A program made the translations under genes and the position numbers. Below, in pieces: positions 53,761 through 62,257 of a DNA stretch of 64,000 bases. Source of the DNA: Candidatus Dormiibacterota bacterium (lineage in GTDB: Bacteria; Chloroflexota; Dormibacteria; Dormibacterales; Dormibacteraceae). The stretch covers positions 9,069-73,068 of the forward strand of contig PNAG01000019.1 of NCBI GenBank assembly GCA_003169845.1. The letters are read 5' to 3'. The notes below the pieces were generated by a model. That model was not told the origin of the DNA. It did not search any database and saw only the letters and a program-made list of their open reading frames with translations. The first letter of the stretch is position 1. Each line of letters starts with the position of its first letter.

Positions 53761-54935
53761 GCCAGGCCGGTGTTATATCAGGCCAGGTTCAACACGGGTT
53801 CCTCGACTTCAATGAGCGACCTCTGCTCGTCTTCTGGGAAACGACTCGAGCGTGCCTTCTCGCGTGCAAGCACTGCCGGGCGTCCGCCATGGCTCAGCCG
53901 CCTCCCGGCGAGCTCACGCCGGAACAGGGCCAGGCGCTCATCGCACAGGTGGCGGCCTTCGGCAAGCCGTACCCGATCCTGGTGCTCACCGGAGGCGACG
54001 TGCTCATGCGGCCTGACGCATATGAGCTCGCTACGGTCGCGAGCTCGCTCGGTATCCCGACGTGCATGTCGCCTTCGGTGACTCCAATGCTGACGCCGAG
54101 CGCAGTTGGCCGCCTGGCCGAGACCGGCATCAAAGCGGTCTCGATCTCTCTCGACGGAGCCGAAGCCCGCACGCATGAAGGAATCCGCGGAATCGCGGGC
54201 CATCTGGAACGCACCCTCGAAGGGATCAGGTGGCTGGTCGGTGCGGGGTTGCGCGTGCAGGTGAACACCACGGTGATGAGCAGCAACGTGGAAGAGCTGG
54301 CGGACATAGCCGCGTTGGTGGCCAACCTGGGCGCTCACATGTGGGAGGTTTTCTTCCTGGTCGGCGTCGGCCGGGGAGCCCAACTCGCGGAGCTGGATCC
54401 GGCGGCCAACGAGGAGGTTTGCCACTTCCTCTTCGATGCTTCCCGGCATGGTTTCGTCGTTCGCACTGTGGAGGCCCCGTTCTTCCGCCGGGTCGCCGGC
54501 TGGCGGCGGGCGCGCGAGGAGACGATCGGCCGCCCTGAAACGCTCGAGGAGGTGCGGGCCGCCTTCGGCCTTGGCGACACCTATGCACGGCTGCGCGCCC
54601 GGCTCGACGAGCTGCTGGGTACAGGCCGGCGGCGAGCGGCCGCTCACACGGTCTCCACGCGCGACGGGAAAGGAGTGGTTTTCGTTGCGCACGATGGGGA
54701 GGTCTATCCGGCGGGCTTTCTGCCGCTCGGGCTGGGCAATGTGAAAGAGCGAAGCCTGGTGGAGATCTACCGAGACTCGCCGGTTCTCCGGCAGATCCGG
54801 GCTGGGGCTTTCAGCGGACGCTGTGGCGTGTGCTCGTATAGCGACCTCTGCGGTGGGTCGCGGGCGCGCGCATTCGCATCCAGTGGCGACCCATTGGGCG
54901 AGGATCCGGGCTGCCCATACCACCCGGTGGATTGA
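53757..54935 (+). CDS. Radical SAM/SPASM protein in the heme operon
   Basis: 392 residues from ATG 53757. The radical SAM cluster is CLLACKHC near residues 33-40 (CxxxCxxC). SAM-binding GGD near 85 and a C-terminal SPASM-like cluster region CGVCSYSDLCGGSRARAFA follow. It belongs to the group containing AhbD and NirJ, which act on tetrapyrroles. It lies exactly between the oxidase and the ferrochelatase, with 4-bp overlap and 0-bp spacing. An AhbD-like decarboxylase converting Fe-coproporphyrin III to heme is a tempting role (see findings). Substrate not proved. Confidence 0.85.
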   Translation: MSQAGVISGQVQHGFLDFNERPLLVFWETTRACLLACKHCRASAMAQPPPGELTPEQGQALIAQVAAFGKPYPILVLTGGDVLMRPDAYELATVASSLGIPTCMSPSVTPMLTPSAVGRLAETGIKAVSISLDGAEARTHEGIRGIAGHLERTLEGIRWLVGAGLRVQVNTTVMSSNVEELADIAALVANLGAHMWEVFFLVGVGRGAQLAELDPAANEEVCHFLFDASRHGFVVRTVEAPFFRRVAGWRRAREETIGRPETLEEVRAAFGLGDTYARLRARLDELLGTGRRRAAAHTVSTRDGKGVVFVAHDGEVYPAGFLPLGLGNVKERSLVEIYRDSPVLRQIRAGAFSGRCGVCSYSDLCGGSRARAFASSGDPLGEDPGCPYHPVD

Positions 54936-55847
54936 ATGGCCTCGGCTAAACGGTTGACCGGCGTGCTGTGTATGGCTTACGGGAGCCCGGCCGGCGACGG
55001 GGAGATCGAGGCCTACTACACCAGCATCCGAGGCGGGCGTAAGCCGCCGCCGGAGGCCCTGGAGGAACTCAAGGGTCGTTACCGGGCGATCGGTGGATCA
55101 TCGCTGACGGAAATTACGCGTGCCCAGGCGGCGGCGCTTGAAAAGCAGCTCGGGTTGCCGGTCTTCGTCGGGATGAAGCACACGGCGCCGTTCATTGAGG
55201 ATGGCGCGGCTGCGGCCCGAGCGGCCGGCATCGAGCGCCTCGTCGGCCTGCCGCTAGCGCCGCATTACTCGCGCATGAGCCTGGGTTCATATGAGCGTGC
55301 ACTGAACCAGGCATGGGACCGCGAGCTGATCTTCATCCCCGGCTTTCACGCCCACCCCGCATTCATCACAGCGGTGCGGGGATTGCTCTCAGAAGCGCTC
55401 GCGACCTCGCGACCCGAACGCATCTACTTCACAGCCCACAGCCTCCCTGCCAGGATCATCGCGGAAGGTGACCAGTACCGGGAACAGCTGCTCGAGAGCT
55501 GCCGGCTGGTCGCTGCCGGCCTCGACCTCCCGGATTGCGACTTCGCCTTCCAGTCTGCGAGCAAGACCGGCGAGCCGTGGCTGGGCCCAGATCTCCTGGA
55601 AGCCTTGGAACGCACGCGGGTTCGCGACATCCTGGTGTGCCCGATTGGCTTCGTCGCGGATCACCTGGAGATCCTGTACGACCTCGACGTGGAAGCCCGG
55701 GTTTTTGCTCGCGAACGGGGAATCACCCTCCGGAGGACTGCCTCCTTCAACACGCGTCCCGATTTCATCGCAGCGCTGGCGTCGGTTGTTCTCGATGCAA
55801 TTGAAAACTCGGTTTCGGCTGCCACTCCCGCTATAAGAGCTCAGTGA
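54936..55847 (+). CDS. hemH: Ferrochelatase (coproporphyrin type likely)
   Basis: 303 residues, ATG directly after the upstream stop. Hallmarks: LCMAYGSPAG, the GGSSLTEITRAQAAALEKQL loop, LAPHYSRMSLGSY, YFTAHSLPARI (catalytic His) and GFVADHLEILYDLDVEA. It inserts Fe2+ into porphyrin. Short proteins of this kind in monoderms act on coproporphyrin III. No ChdC/HemQ gene is seen in the window, which makes the radical SAM neighbour interesting. Confidence 0.92.
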   Translation: MASAKRLTGVLCMAYGSPAGDGEIEAYYTSIRGGRKPPPEALEELKGRYRAIGGSSLTEITRAQAAALEKQLGLPVFVGMKHTAPFIEDGAAAARAAGIERLVGLPLAPHYSRMSLGSYERALNQAWDRELIFIPGFHAHPAFITAVRGLLSEALATSRPERIYFTAHSLPARIIAEGDQYREQLLESCRLVAAGLDLPDCDFAFQSASKTGEPWLGPDLLEALERTRVRDILVCPIGFVADHLEILYDLDVEARVFARERGITLRRTASFNTRPDFIAALASVVLDAIENSVSAATPAIRAQ

Positions 55848-55930
55848 AGAGCTGCTGCGACACCGCCGCGGGCGCAAGCGCGCCGTAGATGCGGGCAAGA
55901 GCCGCAATCGCTTGGACTCGCGAGTTGCTC

Positions 55931-56695
55931 TTACTCCCAACGGAATGTGACCGCCGCGCAGATAATCGAGACCAAGGCCCACCCGAGAAGAATCACCGCC
56001 GCTGCCAATGGGAACTGGTGCGACGTCCCGAAACTCTGGCGCAAGCCGTCAGACAGAGCCGCCGTCGGCAACAGGCTGAGCAGGGGCCTTACCCCAGCCG
56101 GAAACTTCGTCAGAGGGACGAAGATTCCTCCGCCCGCCAACAGTAGTAAGAACAGAAGGTTGGCCACGGCGAGGGTCGCTTCCGCCCGCAAAGTGCCCGC
56201 CATGAGGAGTCCGAGCCCGGAGAATGAGGCTGTACCCAAGGCCAAAAGCACTATGGCGGAGCCAATCCCACCGGAGGGGGACCACCCCATCAAGCGCCCA
56301 ATCAACGAAATTAGAAGCAGCTGCATGACCTCGATACAGGCCACCGCCAACGTCTTAGCCACGATCAAACCTGATTTTGAAAGTGGGCTGGCGGATAGCC
56401 GCTTCAAGACCCCAGAACGCCGGTCGAACCCAGTTGCGATACCTTGCCCGGTGAAGGCGGTTGACAGGACGGCGACGGTCATCACGCCAGGAACGAGGAA
56501 GTCGATCCCACCCGAACCCAGGGCTGGAACTCGGATCGATCCAAAGAGGACAAGAAGGAGGGCCGGTATCACGACGGTGAGGACGAGTTGCTCTCCGTTC
56601 CGCAGCGCCAAGCGGATCTCTAACCAGCTCTGAGCGAGGATCATTGACGCCATTGGCGCGGGCCCAGGCATGGGACTGAAGATCGATTGGGTCAC
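55931..56695 (-). CDS. ABC-2 type permease
   Basis: 254 residues from GTG 56695, which overlaps the ATPase stop as GTGA. Six TM segments, with the family elements ILAQSWLEIRLALRNGEQLVLTVVIPALLLVLFGS, FLVPGVMTVAVLSTAF and LLLLAGGGIFVPLTKFP. It forms an exporter with the ATPase encoded just upstream. Substrate unknown. Confidence 0.85.
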   Translation of the reverse strand: MTQSIFSPMPGPAPMASMILAQSWLEIRLALRNGEQLVLTVVIPALLLVLFGSIRVPALGSGGIDFLVPGVMTVAVLSTAFTGQGIATGFDRRSGVLKRLSASPLSKSGLIVAKTLAVACIEVMQLLLISLIGRLMGWSPSGGIGSAIVLLALGTASFSGLGLLMAGTLRAEATLAVANLLFLLLLAGGGIFVPLTKFPAGVRPLLSLLPTAALSDGLRQSFGTSHQFPLAAAVILLGWALVSIICAAVTFRWE

Positions 56696-57612
56696 GTGCG
56701 TTGTCCCCGGCCCGTGATTTCCAGGAAAACCTCTTCCAGTGTTCTGTGACCCACCCTCAGGCCATGCGGCATGACATCTCGAGCCGCGCACCATGCCGTC
56801 ACCGTGGCGATTACCTGGGGATCCAGAGCGCCGACAATCGAATAGTGCCCGGGTGGCTGTTCTTCGACCAAGAAGTCGCTGGGTAGCATCGAGCGCAGAG
56901 AGTCGATCTCGAGATTGGGCAGGGCATCGAACGTGATCGATCCGCTCGCTGACCCGCCGGTGAGTTCTCGGATGGTCCCAGTGGCAACCACCCGGCCGTG
57001 GTCGACTATGGCCAGCCGATCCGCCAGGCGCTCGGCCTCATCCATCGAGTGAGTGGTTAGGACCACCGTCACCCCGGCGTCGCGCAGCTCACAGATCAGA
57101 TCCCAAACCGCGAGGCGTCCCTGCGGATCGAGTCCAGCAGTCGGTTCGTCGAGGAAAACCAGCTCAGGTCGACCTACGATCGCCAACGCAAAGGCGAGTC
57201 GCTGCCGCTCGCCGCCTGATAGCTTCCGATAAGCGGATTTCCCCGCGGAAGCCAGGGCCAGCCGAAGAATCAGCAGCGACGGGTCAATTGGATGCGCGTG
57301 CAGTTTCGCCACATGCCGAAGCATCTCTTCAGCGCGAATAGCTGGATAGACACCCCCGCTCTGAAGCATCACACCGATCCGGGGGCGCAGCCGGTGCCCG
57401 TCTCGCGTGGGGTTCAAGCCGAGCACCCGCACTACCCCAAAGTCGGGTTTGCGGAATCCCTCGCAACACTCGACCGTGGTGGTCTTACCCGCTCCATTCG
57501 GCCCGAGAATGGCGAAAATCGATCCGGTCTCAACCTGCAGCGAAAAGCCATCGACCGCCACCCTCGGGCCATAGCGCTTGATCAGGTTCTCGATCTGGAC
57601 CGCTGGCGACAT
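56692..57612 (-). CDS. ABC transporter ATP-binding protein
   Basis: 306 residues from ATG 57612. Walker A GPNGAGKTTT, Q-loop MLQSGGVYP, signature LSGGERQRLAFALAI, Walker B LVFLDEPTAGLDP, and TTHSMDEAERLADRLAIV. A DUF4162-like C-terminal domain follows. It forms an ABC-2 export pair with the downstream permease. Confidence 0.9.
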   Translation of the reverse strand: MSPAVQIENLIKRYGPRVAVDGFSLQVETGSIFAILGPNGAGKTTTVECCEGFRKPDFGVVRVLGLNPTRDGHRLRPRIGVMLQSGGVYPAIRAEEMLRHVAKLHAHPIDPSLLILRLALASAGKSAYRKLSGGERQRLAFALAIVGRPELVFLDEPTAGLDPQGRLAVWDLICELRDAGVTVVLTTHSMDEAERLADRLAIVDHGRVVATGTIRELTGGSASGSITFDALPNLEIDSLRSMLPSDFLVEEQPPGHYSIVGALDPQVIATVTAWCAARDVMPHGLRVGHRTLEEVFLEITGRGQRT

Positions 57613-57847
57613 CACCGTTCCAACCAACACCCCATACCTATCATCTTGGCGGCGTAGAGGATGCCAGACATCGTGGGAGGGCAAAACTCCCGTCTACCCG
57701 GAGGGAGGGATCCAGACCGGTCGGCTTTGCACTTCCATGTACAAGTCGGGCGCGGCGACCCACCGATGAGCAACATCGCGCATGACCAGAGCGCACTCGA
57801 AATAGAGTCTGATACCCGAGGTAGGCGGCGCTTCGAGAAGGGCTCCT

Positions 57848-58019
57848 CATGTAGTAGTTCATGTAGTAATTGGGGCTGAGCTCGGTGCATGAAACCGGCT
57901 GGGGATCGTCTTGTGAGAGCTCGAATTGAGCTCAAAACTGTCGAAAACGCGCTCAGTGGACGAAACCGCCTAGATTTTGGGACCGTGAGGCCCCGGGTTC
58001 AATCCCGGGCCCCCGACCA
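57848..58019 (+). repeat. tRNA-Pro-tailed repeat R8 (type A flank)
   Basis: CATGTAGTAGTTCATGTAG starts the flank. The tail starts with loop TTTGGGA at 57976 (a UGG-type instead of CGG-type anticodon) and ends in CCA at 58017-58019; its T-loop is one A short. The 455-bp gap 57613-58067 contains this repeat and, before it, no recognised gene. Confidence 0.8.
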
Positions 58020-58067
58020 AAACACGAGACGCTTCGCGCTGGACGGATCGTTAGGGAGTAAAAGGCG

Positions 58068-58826
58068 TCAGATCTCCTGACGTCGGAAGACAAGCCAGCT
58101 AGCAGCCAGAGCGACCACCACAAAACCGGCGTTAACGATGACTGGCAAGTTCCACCCCGTCGTCGTTTGCTGCAGTGCGAGGTTGCTGGCCAGTTCATTC
58201 AGGCCGAGCGGAGTGAAGTGACCGACGTTGGGCAGGGAGGCGACAACGCCTGCGACGACGAGAGCGACTATTCCGATACCGGCGGCGGGGATCGATGACC
58301 GTACCAAAGTGCTGCCCAGGAACGTTACGGCGGCAATCTCAAGTAGCCCGAGCAGAATAACGAGGCACGCGGTTCCGAATCCAGGCACGCTAAGAGGTGC
58401 GAAAAGCAGGTCGGTATACAAGTAGGCGGCCAGCCCGCAAATGAGGACAGCGACCGCCATGGTCACGGCGAGGCCGCTGAACTTCGCGGCAAGGAATGCA
58501 ACGCGGCTCACCGGCTTTACCAGTACGAAAGCTGCTGTGCCGGATTCCTTCTCCCCGGCGACGCTGCCCATCGCGAGCAGGATCGCGGTGAGCACCCCGA
58601 CCTGGCTCAGGTTCTTGATCAGCTGGGCGACCGCGTCCCTAATGGTTGGCGTGGGCACGTGAATGTCGATCGAGCTTGCGGCCAGCTTGACGATGTCCGG
58701 CGTGTATTTGGCGAGCACCGGCGACGCGAGCCCAAAGAGGAGGAAGATCACGGCGACCACGGGGAGCCGGCGCGTTCGCCACTGTTCTGTGACCTCTTTG
58801 CGTAGCAAAACGGCATAGCCCCTCAT
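58068..58826 (-). CDS. ABC-2 type permease subunit
   Basis: 252 residues, six TM helices, with the KEVTEQWRTRRLPVVAVIFLLFG start and GSVAGEKESGTAAFVLVKPVSR motif of ABC-2/NosY-like permeases. Overlaps the ATPase gene (ATGA). Part of a three-gene operon facing a divergent regulator. Confidence 0.85.
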   Translation of the reverse strand: MRGYAVLLRKEVTEQWRTRRLPVVAVIFLLFGLASPVLAKYTPDIVKLAASSIDIHVPTPTIRDAVAQLIKNLSQVGVLTAILLAMGSVAGEKESGTAAFVLVKPVSRVAFLAAKFSGLAVTMAVAVLICGLAAYLYTDLLFAPLSVPGFGTACLVILLGLLEIAAVTFLGSTLVRSSIPAAGIGIVALVVAGVVASLPNVGHFTPLGLNELASNLALQQTTTGWNLPVIVNAGFVVVALAASWLVFRRQEI

Positions 58827-59779
58827 TCGTGGGCGCCATGTGATTGCTGGCTTGACACCAGTCGCAGAAACACATCCTCCAGACTTGGCCGGAGCCGCTC
58901 GAAACGGGCGACGTGAACATCGCTCGTGGCGAGGATCCGCAAGATCTCGGGTCCAGCCCGTGAGGCGTCACGCACGGCCACTCGAAGCACGGGTCCATCC
59001 CGTGCGATGCCTTCGACCAAGGTCGATTGGTCTAGGACTGCGAGTAGGTCTGTCTGCGCCGTAGGCTGGCCCGGCTCAAGCTCAATTGCAAACACGGGCT
59101 CCGCAAACCTCGCTTGCAGCTCCGCCATCGTTGCGTCCGCGACCAGGCGTCCCCGATCGATGATGCCGACCCGGTCGCAGACTTTCTCAACGTCCTCCAG
59201 GATGTGGCTGGACATGAAGACGGTGACCTGGCCGCGCAATGCCGCAAGTAGGTCGAGTACATCGTGCCGGCCGGCCGGATCCAGCGAGCTGGCGGGCTCA
59301 TCCAGAAACAGGACCTGGGGGCGGTTCATCAATGCCTGCGCCAGGTTTAGCCTTTGGCGCATCCCACCCGAATAACCGGCGACCCGGCGGCCGGCGGCTT
59401 CAACAAGACCGGTCTTTTCCAGAACTTCATCGACACGTGACCTGAGGTCAGGTCCGTGGTAGCCGAAGAGTCGACCGACGAACTCGAGAAGCTCTCGGCC
59501 TTTCATCCAGCCATACAGCTTCGATTGCTGGTCCTGATGGCTGATGCGCTGCCGAAGCTGGATGTCACCGCTGGCAGGATCGATACCTGCCACGGTTGCC
59601 CGACCGGAGGTGGGCCAGGCCAGGCCGGTCAGCAGCCGGATGGTAGTGGTTTTGCCGGCGCCGTTCGGACCCAAGAAGCCGAACAGCGATCCCGCCGGCA
59701 CTTCGAGATCGAGATGGTCGAGCGCCGTGATACTGCCGTAGCGCTTGACGAGGCCGTGGCAGACGATCGCCGCTTCCAA
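58823..59779 (-). CDS. ABC transporter ATP-binding protein
   Basis: 318 residues. Walker A GPNGAGKTTTIRLL, signature YSGGMRQRLNLAQALM, Walker B VLFLDEPASSLDP and MSSHILEDVEKVCDRVGII. It is 4 bp downstream of the PLDc_N gene and overlaps the permease by 4 bp. Exporter substrate unknown. Confidence 0.9.
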   Translation of the reverse strand: MEAAIVCHGLVKRYGSITALDHLDLEVPAGSLFGFLGPNGAGKTTTIRLLTGLAWPTSGRATVAGIDPASGDIQLRQRISHQDQQSKLYGWMKGRELLEFVGRLFGYHGPDLRSRVDEVLEKTGLVEAAGRRVAGYSGGMRQRLNLAQALMNRPQVLFLDEPASSLDPAGRHDVLDLLAALRGQVTVFMSSHILEDVEKVCDRVGIIDRGRLVADATMAELQARFAEPVFAIELEPGQPTAQTDLLAVLDQSTLVEGIARDGPVLRVAVRDASRAGPEILRILATSDVHVARFERLRPSLEDVFLRLVSSQQSHGAHE

Positions 59780-59783
59780 TTCC

Positions 59784-60026
59784 TCAGGTCTGCTTCCGTC
59801 CGGCCAACAGGTACACGATTGGTCCGATGGTACCGACGAGCACGATGATGAGCGCCCAGACCAGCTTGTTGTTCCCGACGACTCGCCGCTCGGGCCTGAA
59901 AAGGTCCACCAGCGAAAACACGACGAGGCCGAGCTCGATGAGAACGAGGGGGAGGAGGATCAGCACCGTGCTCGTGGAGAGTTGGATCGCCAGGGGCAGA
60001 AAGCTCACTAACAGAGCCATTCTCAT
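59784..60026 (-). CDS. PLDc_N domain membrane protein
   Basis: 80 residues from ATG 60026. Two hydrophobic segments, with LLPLVLIELGLVVFSLVDLFRPERRVVGNNKLVWALIIVLVGTIGPIVYLLAGRK. The RP-x(9)-W-x(5)-L pattern is that of PLDc_N (cardiolipin synthase N-terminal) proteins that occur beside ABC-2 exporters. First gene of the exporter operon; overlaps the operator region with the divergent regulator. Confidence 0.82.
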   Translation of the reverse strand: MRMALLVSFLPLAIQLSTSTVLILLPLVLIELGLVVFSLVDLFRPERRVVGNNKLVWALIIVLVGTIGPIVYLLAGRKQT

Positions 60027-60029
60027 ATT

Positions 60030-60043
60030 TGATAAATATATCA
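60030..60043. promoter_or_regulatory. Operator between the exporter operon and its regulator
   Basis: TGATA-aata-TATCA is a perfect inverted repeat in the 20-bp space between two divergent starts (ATG 60026 leftward, ATG 60047 rightward). AT-rich -10-like sequences (TATATT leftward) overlap it, so one bound regulator could block both genes. Positions may be off by one base. Confidence 0.6.
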
Positions 60044-60046
60044 TGC

Positions 60047-60595
60047 ATGAGAATGAAGCGGGCTGACCTCGTCCTCCATCCTGTTCGGCTGCGCATCATC
60101 CTCGCCTTTGCCAGGGGGCGCCGCCTGACACCGCAACAGGTGGCAGCTGTTCTATCTGACGTTCCCCAAGCCACCCTTTATCGCCAGATTGAGCGGCTTT
60201 ATCGAGGCGGCGCACTGGCTGTTGCGGCCGAGCGTAGGGTTCGCGGCGCGGTCGAGCGGACCTACGTTCTTGCCGAAGGCGGTGCCTCGGTTTCACCCGA
60301 GGACCTCGCCAAGTCGTCACGGGAGGACCACCTCGGCTACTTCACTGCTTTTGCCACCGGCCTTATTGCCCAGTTCGAGCGGTACCTGGAACGATCCGAT
60401 ATCGATCTTCTTAAAGACGGCGTGGGTTATCGGCAGGTCGTACTGAACCTGACCGACGAGGAGCTCATGGAAATGGCCGGCGCGCTCAATGCAGTCTTAG
60501 GGCGATTTTTAGCCTACGAATCGAAGGCGGGCCGCAAGCGCCGGATGTTGGCGACGGTGCTCGTCCCGCTCGATGAATACCACGACCCGAGCTAA
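60047..60595 (+). CDS. Winged-helix transcriptional regulator (PadR/ArsR-like)
   Basis: About 182 residues from ATG 60047, the second ATG being 60053. N-terminal wHTH: HPVRLRIILAFARGRRLTPQQVAAVLSDVPQATLYRQIERLYRGGALAVAAERRVRGAVERTYVL. The C-terminus is helical with TDEELMEMAGALNAVL, as in HTH_20/DUF4180-type regulators. It is divergent from an ABC exporter operon with a shared operator, so it probably controls that operon and itself. Confidence 0.82.
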   Translation: MRMKRADLVLHPVRLRIILAFARGRRLTPQQVAAVLSDVPQATLYRQIERLYRGGALAVAAERRVRGAVERTYVLAEGGASVSPEDLAKSSREDHLGYFTAFATGLIAQFERYLERSDIDLLKDGVGYRQVVLNLTDEELMEMAGALNAVLGRFLAYESKAGRKRRMLATVLVPLDEYHDPS

Positions 60596-60755
60596 GCAGA
60601 ATCCTTTCTATTTCGCTCCGCTTGTGGAGACGCGTGCTGTTGTGCTCGCGTGGCTCGATTTAGCGTGTCGTGCCGCATCACGTAGCCGACGCCTGCGATC
60701 ACCCGCGATTTCCTGTGGGACATCGTCCTCTACCGCCTGAGGCGACCTGCACACG

Positions 60756-61015
60756 TCAGCTCGTTACCCTCACCGGCAGCCCAGCCGCATAGTCCATGAG
60801 CGTGATCGCGCTTGCCGCGCGCTCCATGGACCCGGTCATGCGCTCATTCATCGGCAGATGGGGTAGCACGCGGATCATCTGGTTGCGCAGCCATACGGCC
60901 CGCCGGGTGCGGGGCAGAAACCCGTTCACGCCCCCAGGCATCGGCTTGAGGTTCTCCTTTACATACCCGAGCATCTCTCCCTGGTAGCGCGCGAACGCCG
61001 CAGGGTGATTCGAGT
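60756..61015 (-). pseudogene. FAD-dependent monooxygenase C-terminal fragment
   Basis: On the minus strand NSNHPAAFARYQGEMLGYVKENLKP, FLPRTRRAVWLRNQMIRVLP and ERAASAITLMDYAAGLP match the C-terminus of FAD-binding monooxygenases (UbiH/salicylate hydroxylase group). The N-terminal FAD domain is missing. The region between 60596 and 61130 otherwise holds no gene. Confidence 0.6.
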
Positions 61016-61133
61016 TCGGGCTGCGGCGCCTGCTTGACGGCCTGGAAGAGCTGATCCGGTTCAGCCGGCCTGAGTAAGTCGCCGCTACAAACCCGGGCCC
61101 CGAGCCCGAATGGAGTTGCTTCCGTGTCGCCCA

Positions 61134-61388
61134 TTAAGGTTCACGCAGGTTGTCGAGGGAGGTTGGATCGAGGCCACTCACATCGACGACCTTCTGACGT
61201 GACCGTTCTCCCGCGACCAGGGTGACGGCCGACCGCCGCACGCCGAGCGCGTCCGCCACCGCCTGGATGAGCGCGCGATTGGCCGCGCCCTCCACGGCAC
61301 GCGCCGTAACCCATACGTGCAGGACCGCGCCATCCCAATCCGCCCTCGTGCGTGATGCACCAGTGCGAGCCCGAACTACCAATCGCAC
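61134..61388 (-). CDS. DUF167 / YggU family protein
   Basis: 84 residues from GTG 61388. RLVVRARTGASRTRADWDGAVLHVWVTARAVEGAANRALI and LGVRRSAVTLVAGERSRQKVVDVSG are the YggU fold (conserved V-x-P/T-G-A-x, EGxAN and GxxSRxK). Function unknown. It stands alone; in other genomes the gene often lies near YggT or proC. Confidence 0.85.
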   Translation of the reverse strand: MRLVVRARTGASRTRADWDGAVLHVWVTARAVEGAANRALIQAVADALGVRRSAVTLVAGERSRQKVVDVSGLDPTSLDNLREP

Positions 61389-61526
61389 GAGTGAGCTGTA
61401 ACAGATCGCGGAAGACGACCCTCGAGGCCTGGCGGCCCGAGGAGGCTGAGGACTACAGCGCCGCCCCGAAATGCTTCGTGCTGGCACGCTAACGATGCCC
61501 TATAAAACAAACTAGGCCGGAGAAGT

Positions 61527-61556
61527 GCTGCTGATAACTGCGGGCTTATCGTTATC
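61527..61556. repeat. Dispersed palindrome, copy before the RHH-MazF module
   Basis: GCTGCTGATAA-ctgcgggc-TTATCGTTATC, 49 bp upstream of the antitoxin ATG. Left arm and centre match the 10683 copy; the right arm has diverged after TTATCG. Confidence 0.65.
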
Positions 61557-61604
61557 TCCAGCCGCCCGACAACAGATCCGACAACAAATGCTACTATCAG
61601 TCGT

Positions 61605-61859
61605 ATGAGCCGCATCAAGGTCAGCGTGACGCTCGATCCCCAGTTGCTGGGGGCCGTAGACGGTTTTGTTCAATCGCACCCTGGTCAGGATCGCAGCAAG
61701 GTCATCGATCAGGCGCTGCAGCAGTGGTACGCGCAGCAGCAAGACACCGCGATGGAAGCTCAGTACGCACGGGCTGAAGACGACGTGATCGGTCCAGAAC
61801 GGAAGGCCTGGCATGCGATCCGCCGAGCGGCAGCCAAGCGCCGGCTGTCGGCTACCTGA
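61605..61859 (+). CDS. Ribbon-helix-helix antitoxin of a MazF module
   Basis: 84 residues. MSRIKVSVTLDPQLLGAVDGFVQSHPGQDRSKVIDQALQQWYAQQQ is an RHH domain; the C-terminal half is charged and helical (ERKAWHAIRRAAAKRRL), the expected toxin-binding tail. Directly upstream of the MazF gene with a possible CTGA overlap. Confidence 0.82.
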   Translation: MSRIKVSVTLDPQLLGAVDGFVQSHPGQDRSKVIDQALQQWYAQQQDTAMEAQYARAEDDVIGPERKAWHAIRRAAAKRRLSAT

Positions 61860-62233
61860 GCGAGCGACGCGGGCCTGCAGCGGCAAGGCCCAGACGTGGT
61901 GAGGTCTGGTACGTGTTCACGCCTGGCCAGCCAGATGACCCTCATCAACCTCGGCCCGCGGTGGTGGTCTCGGAAAACGTCCGAAATCGAATGCGCGACG
62001 ACTTAATAGTCGCCCCCGTCTTCTCCGCAGGCCAGGTGGGCCCGACGCACGTGGTTTTGCCCGCACGCTCCAGTGGGTTGCGCCACGAGAGCGTGATCTT
62101 CTGCGAAGAGATCACCACGATCGACCACGATTTCCTGGCTCGAGGTCCGGTTGGAACGCTTAACCCGAAGTTGATGGACGCGGTGGTTCGGGCTGTGCGG
62201 CGAGCGATCGGCGAGGTGGTAGCTGAACCGTAA
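61856..62233 (+). CDS. mazF: MazF/PemK family mRNA interferase
   Basis: About 125 residues. The conserved N-terminal strand RRGEVWYVFTPGQ lies just upstream of the nearest GTG (61913), so a start further out is needed; a CTG at 61856 overlaps the antitoxin stop as CTGA (alternatively the GTG gives a truncated protein). RPAVVVSENVRN, LIVAPVF, THVVLPA and VIFCEEITTIDHDFL match MazF. It cuts mRNA at short motifs. Likely functional if the CTG start is used. Confidence 0.8.
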   Translation: MSERRGPAAARPRRGEVWYVFTPGQPDDPHQPRPAVVVSENVRNRMRDDLIVAPVFSAGQVGPTHVVLPARSSGLRHESVIFCEEITTIDHDFLARGPVGTLNPKLMDAVVRAVRRAIGEVVAEP

Positions 62234-62245
62234 CGTTCATGGCGA

Positions 62246-62251
62246 GATAAT
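62246..62251 (+). promoter_or_regulatory. -10 box of the solitary AbrB gene
   Basis: GATAAT ends 6 nt before the GTG at 62258, the same distance as at the 10788 copy (TATAAT). No ribosome site. Confidence 0.6.
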
Positions 62252-62257
62252 TTCAGC

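Noticed and set aside
57224-57245. Further dispersed-palindrome copy (CTTCCGATAAGCGG)
   Set aside because: It is inside the ABC ATPase reading frame (SAYRKLSGG) and is explained by coding sequence.
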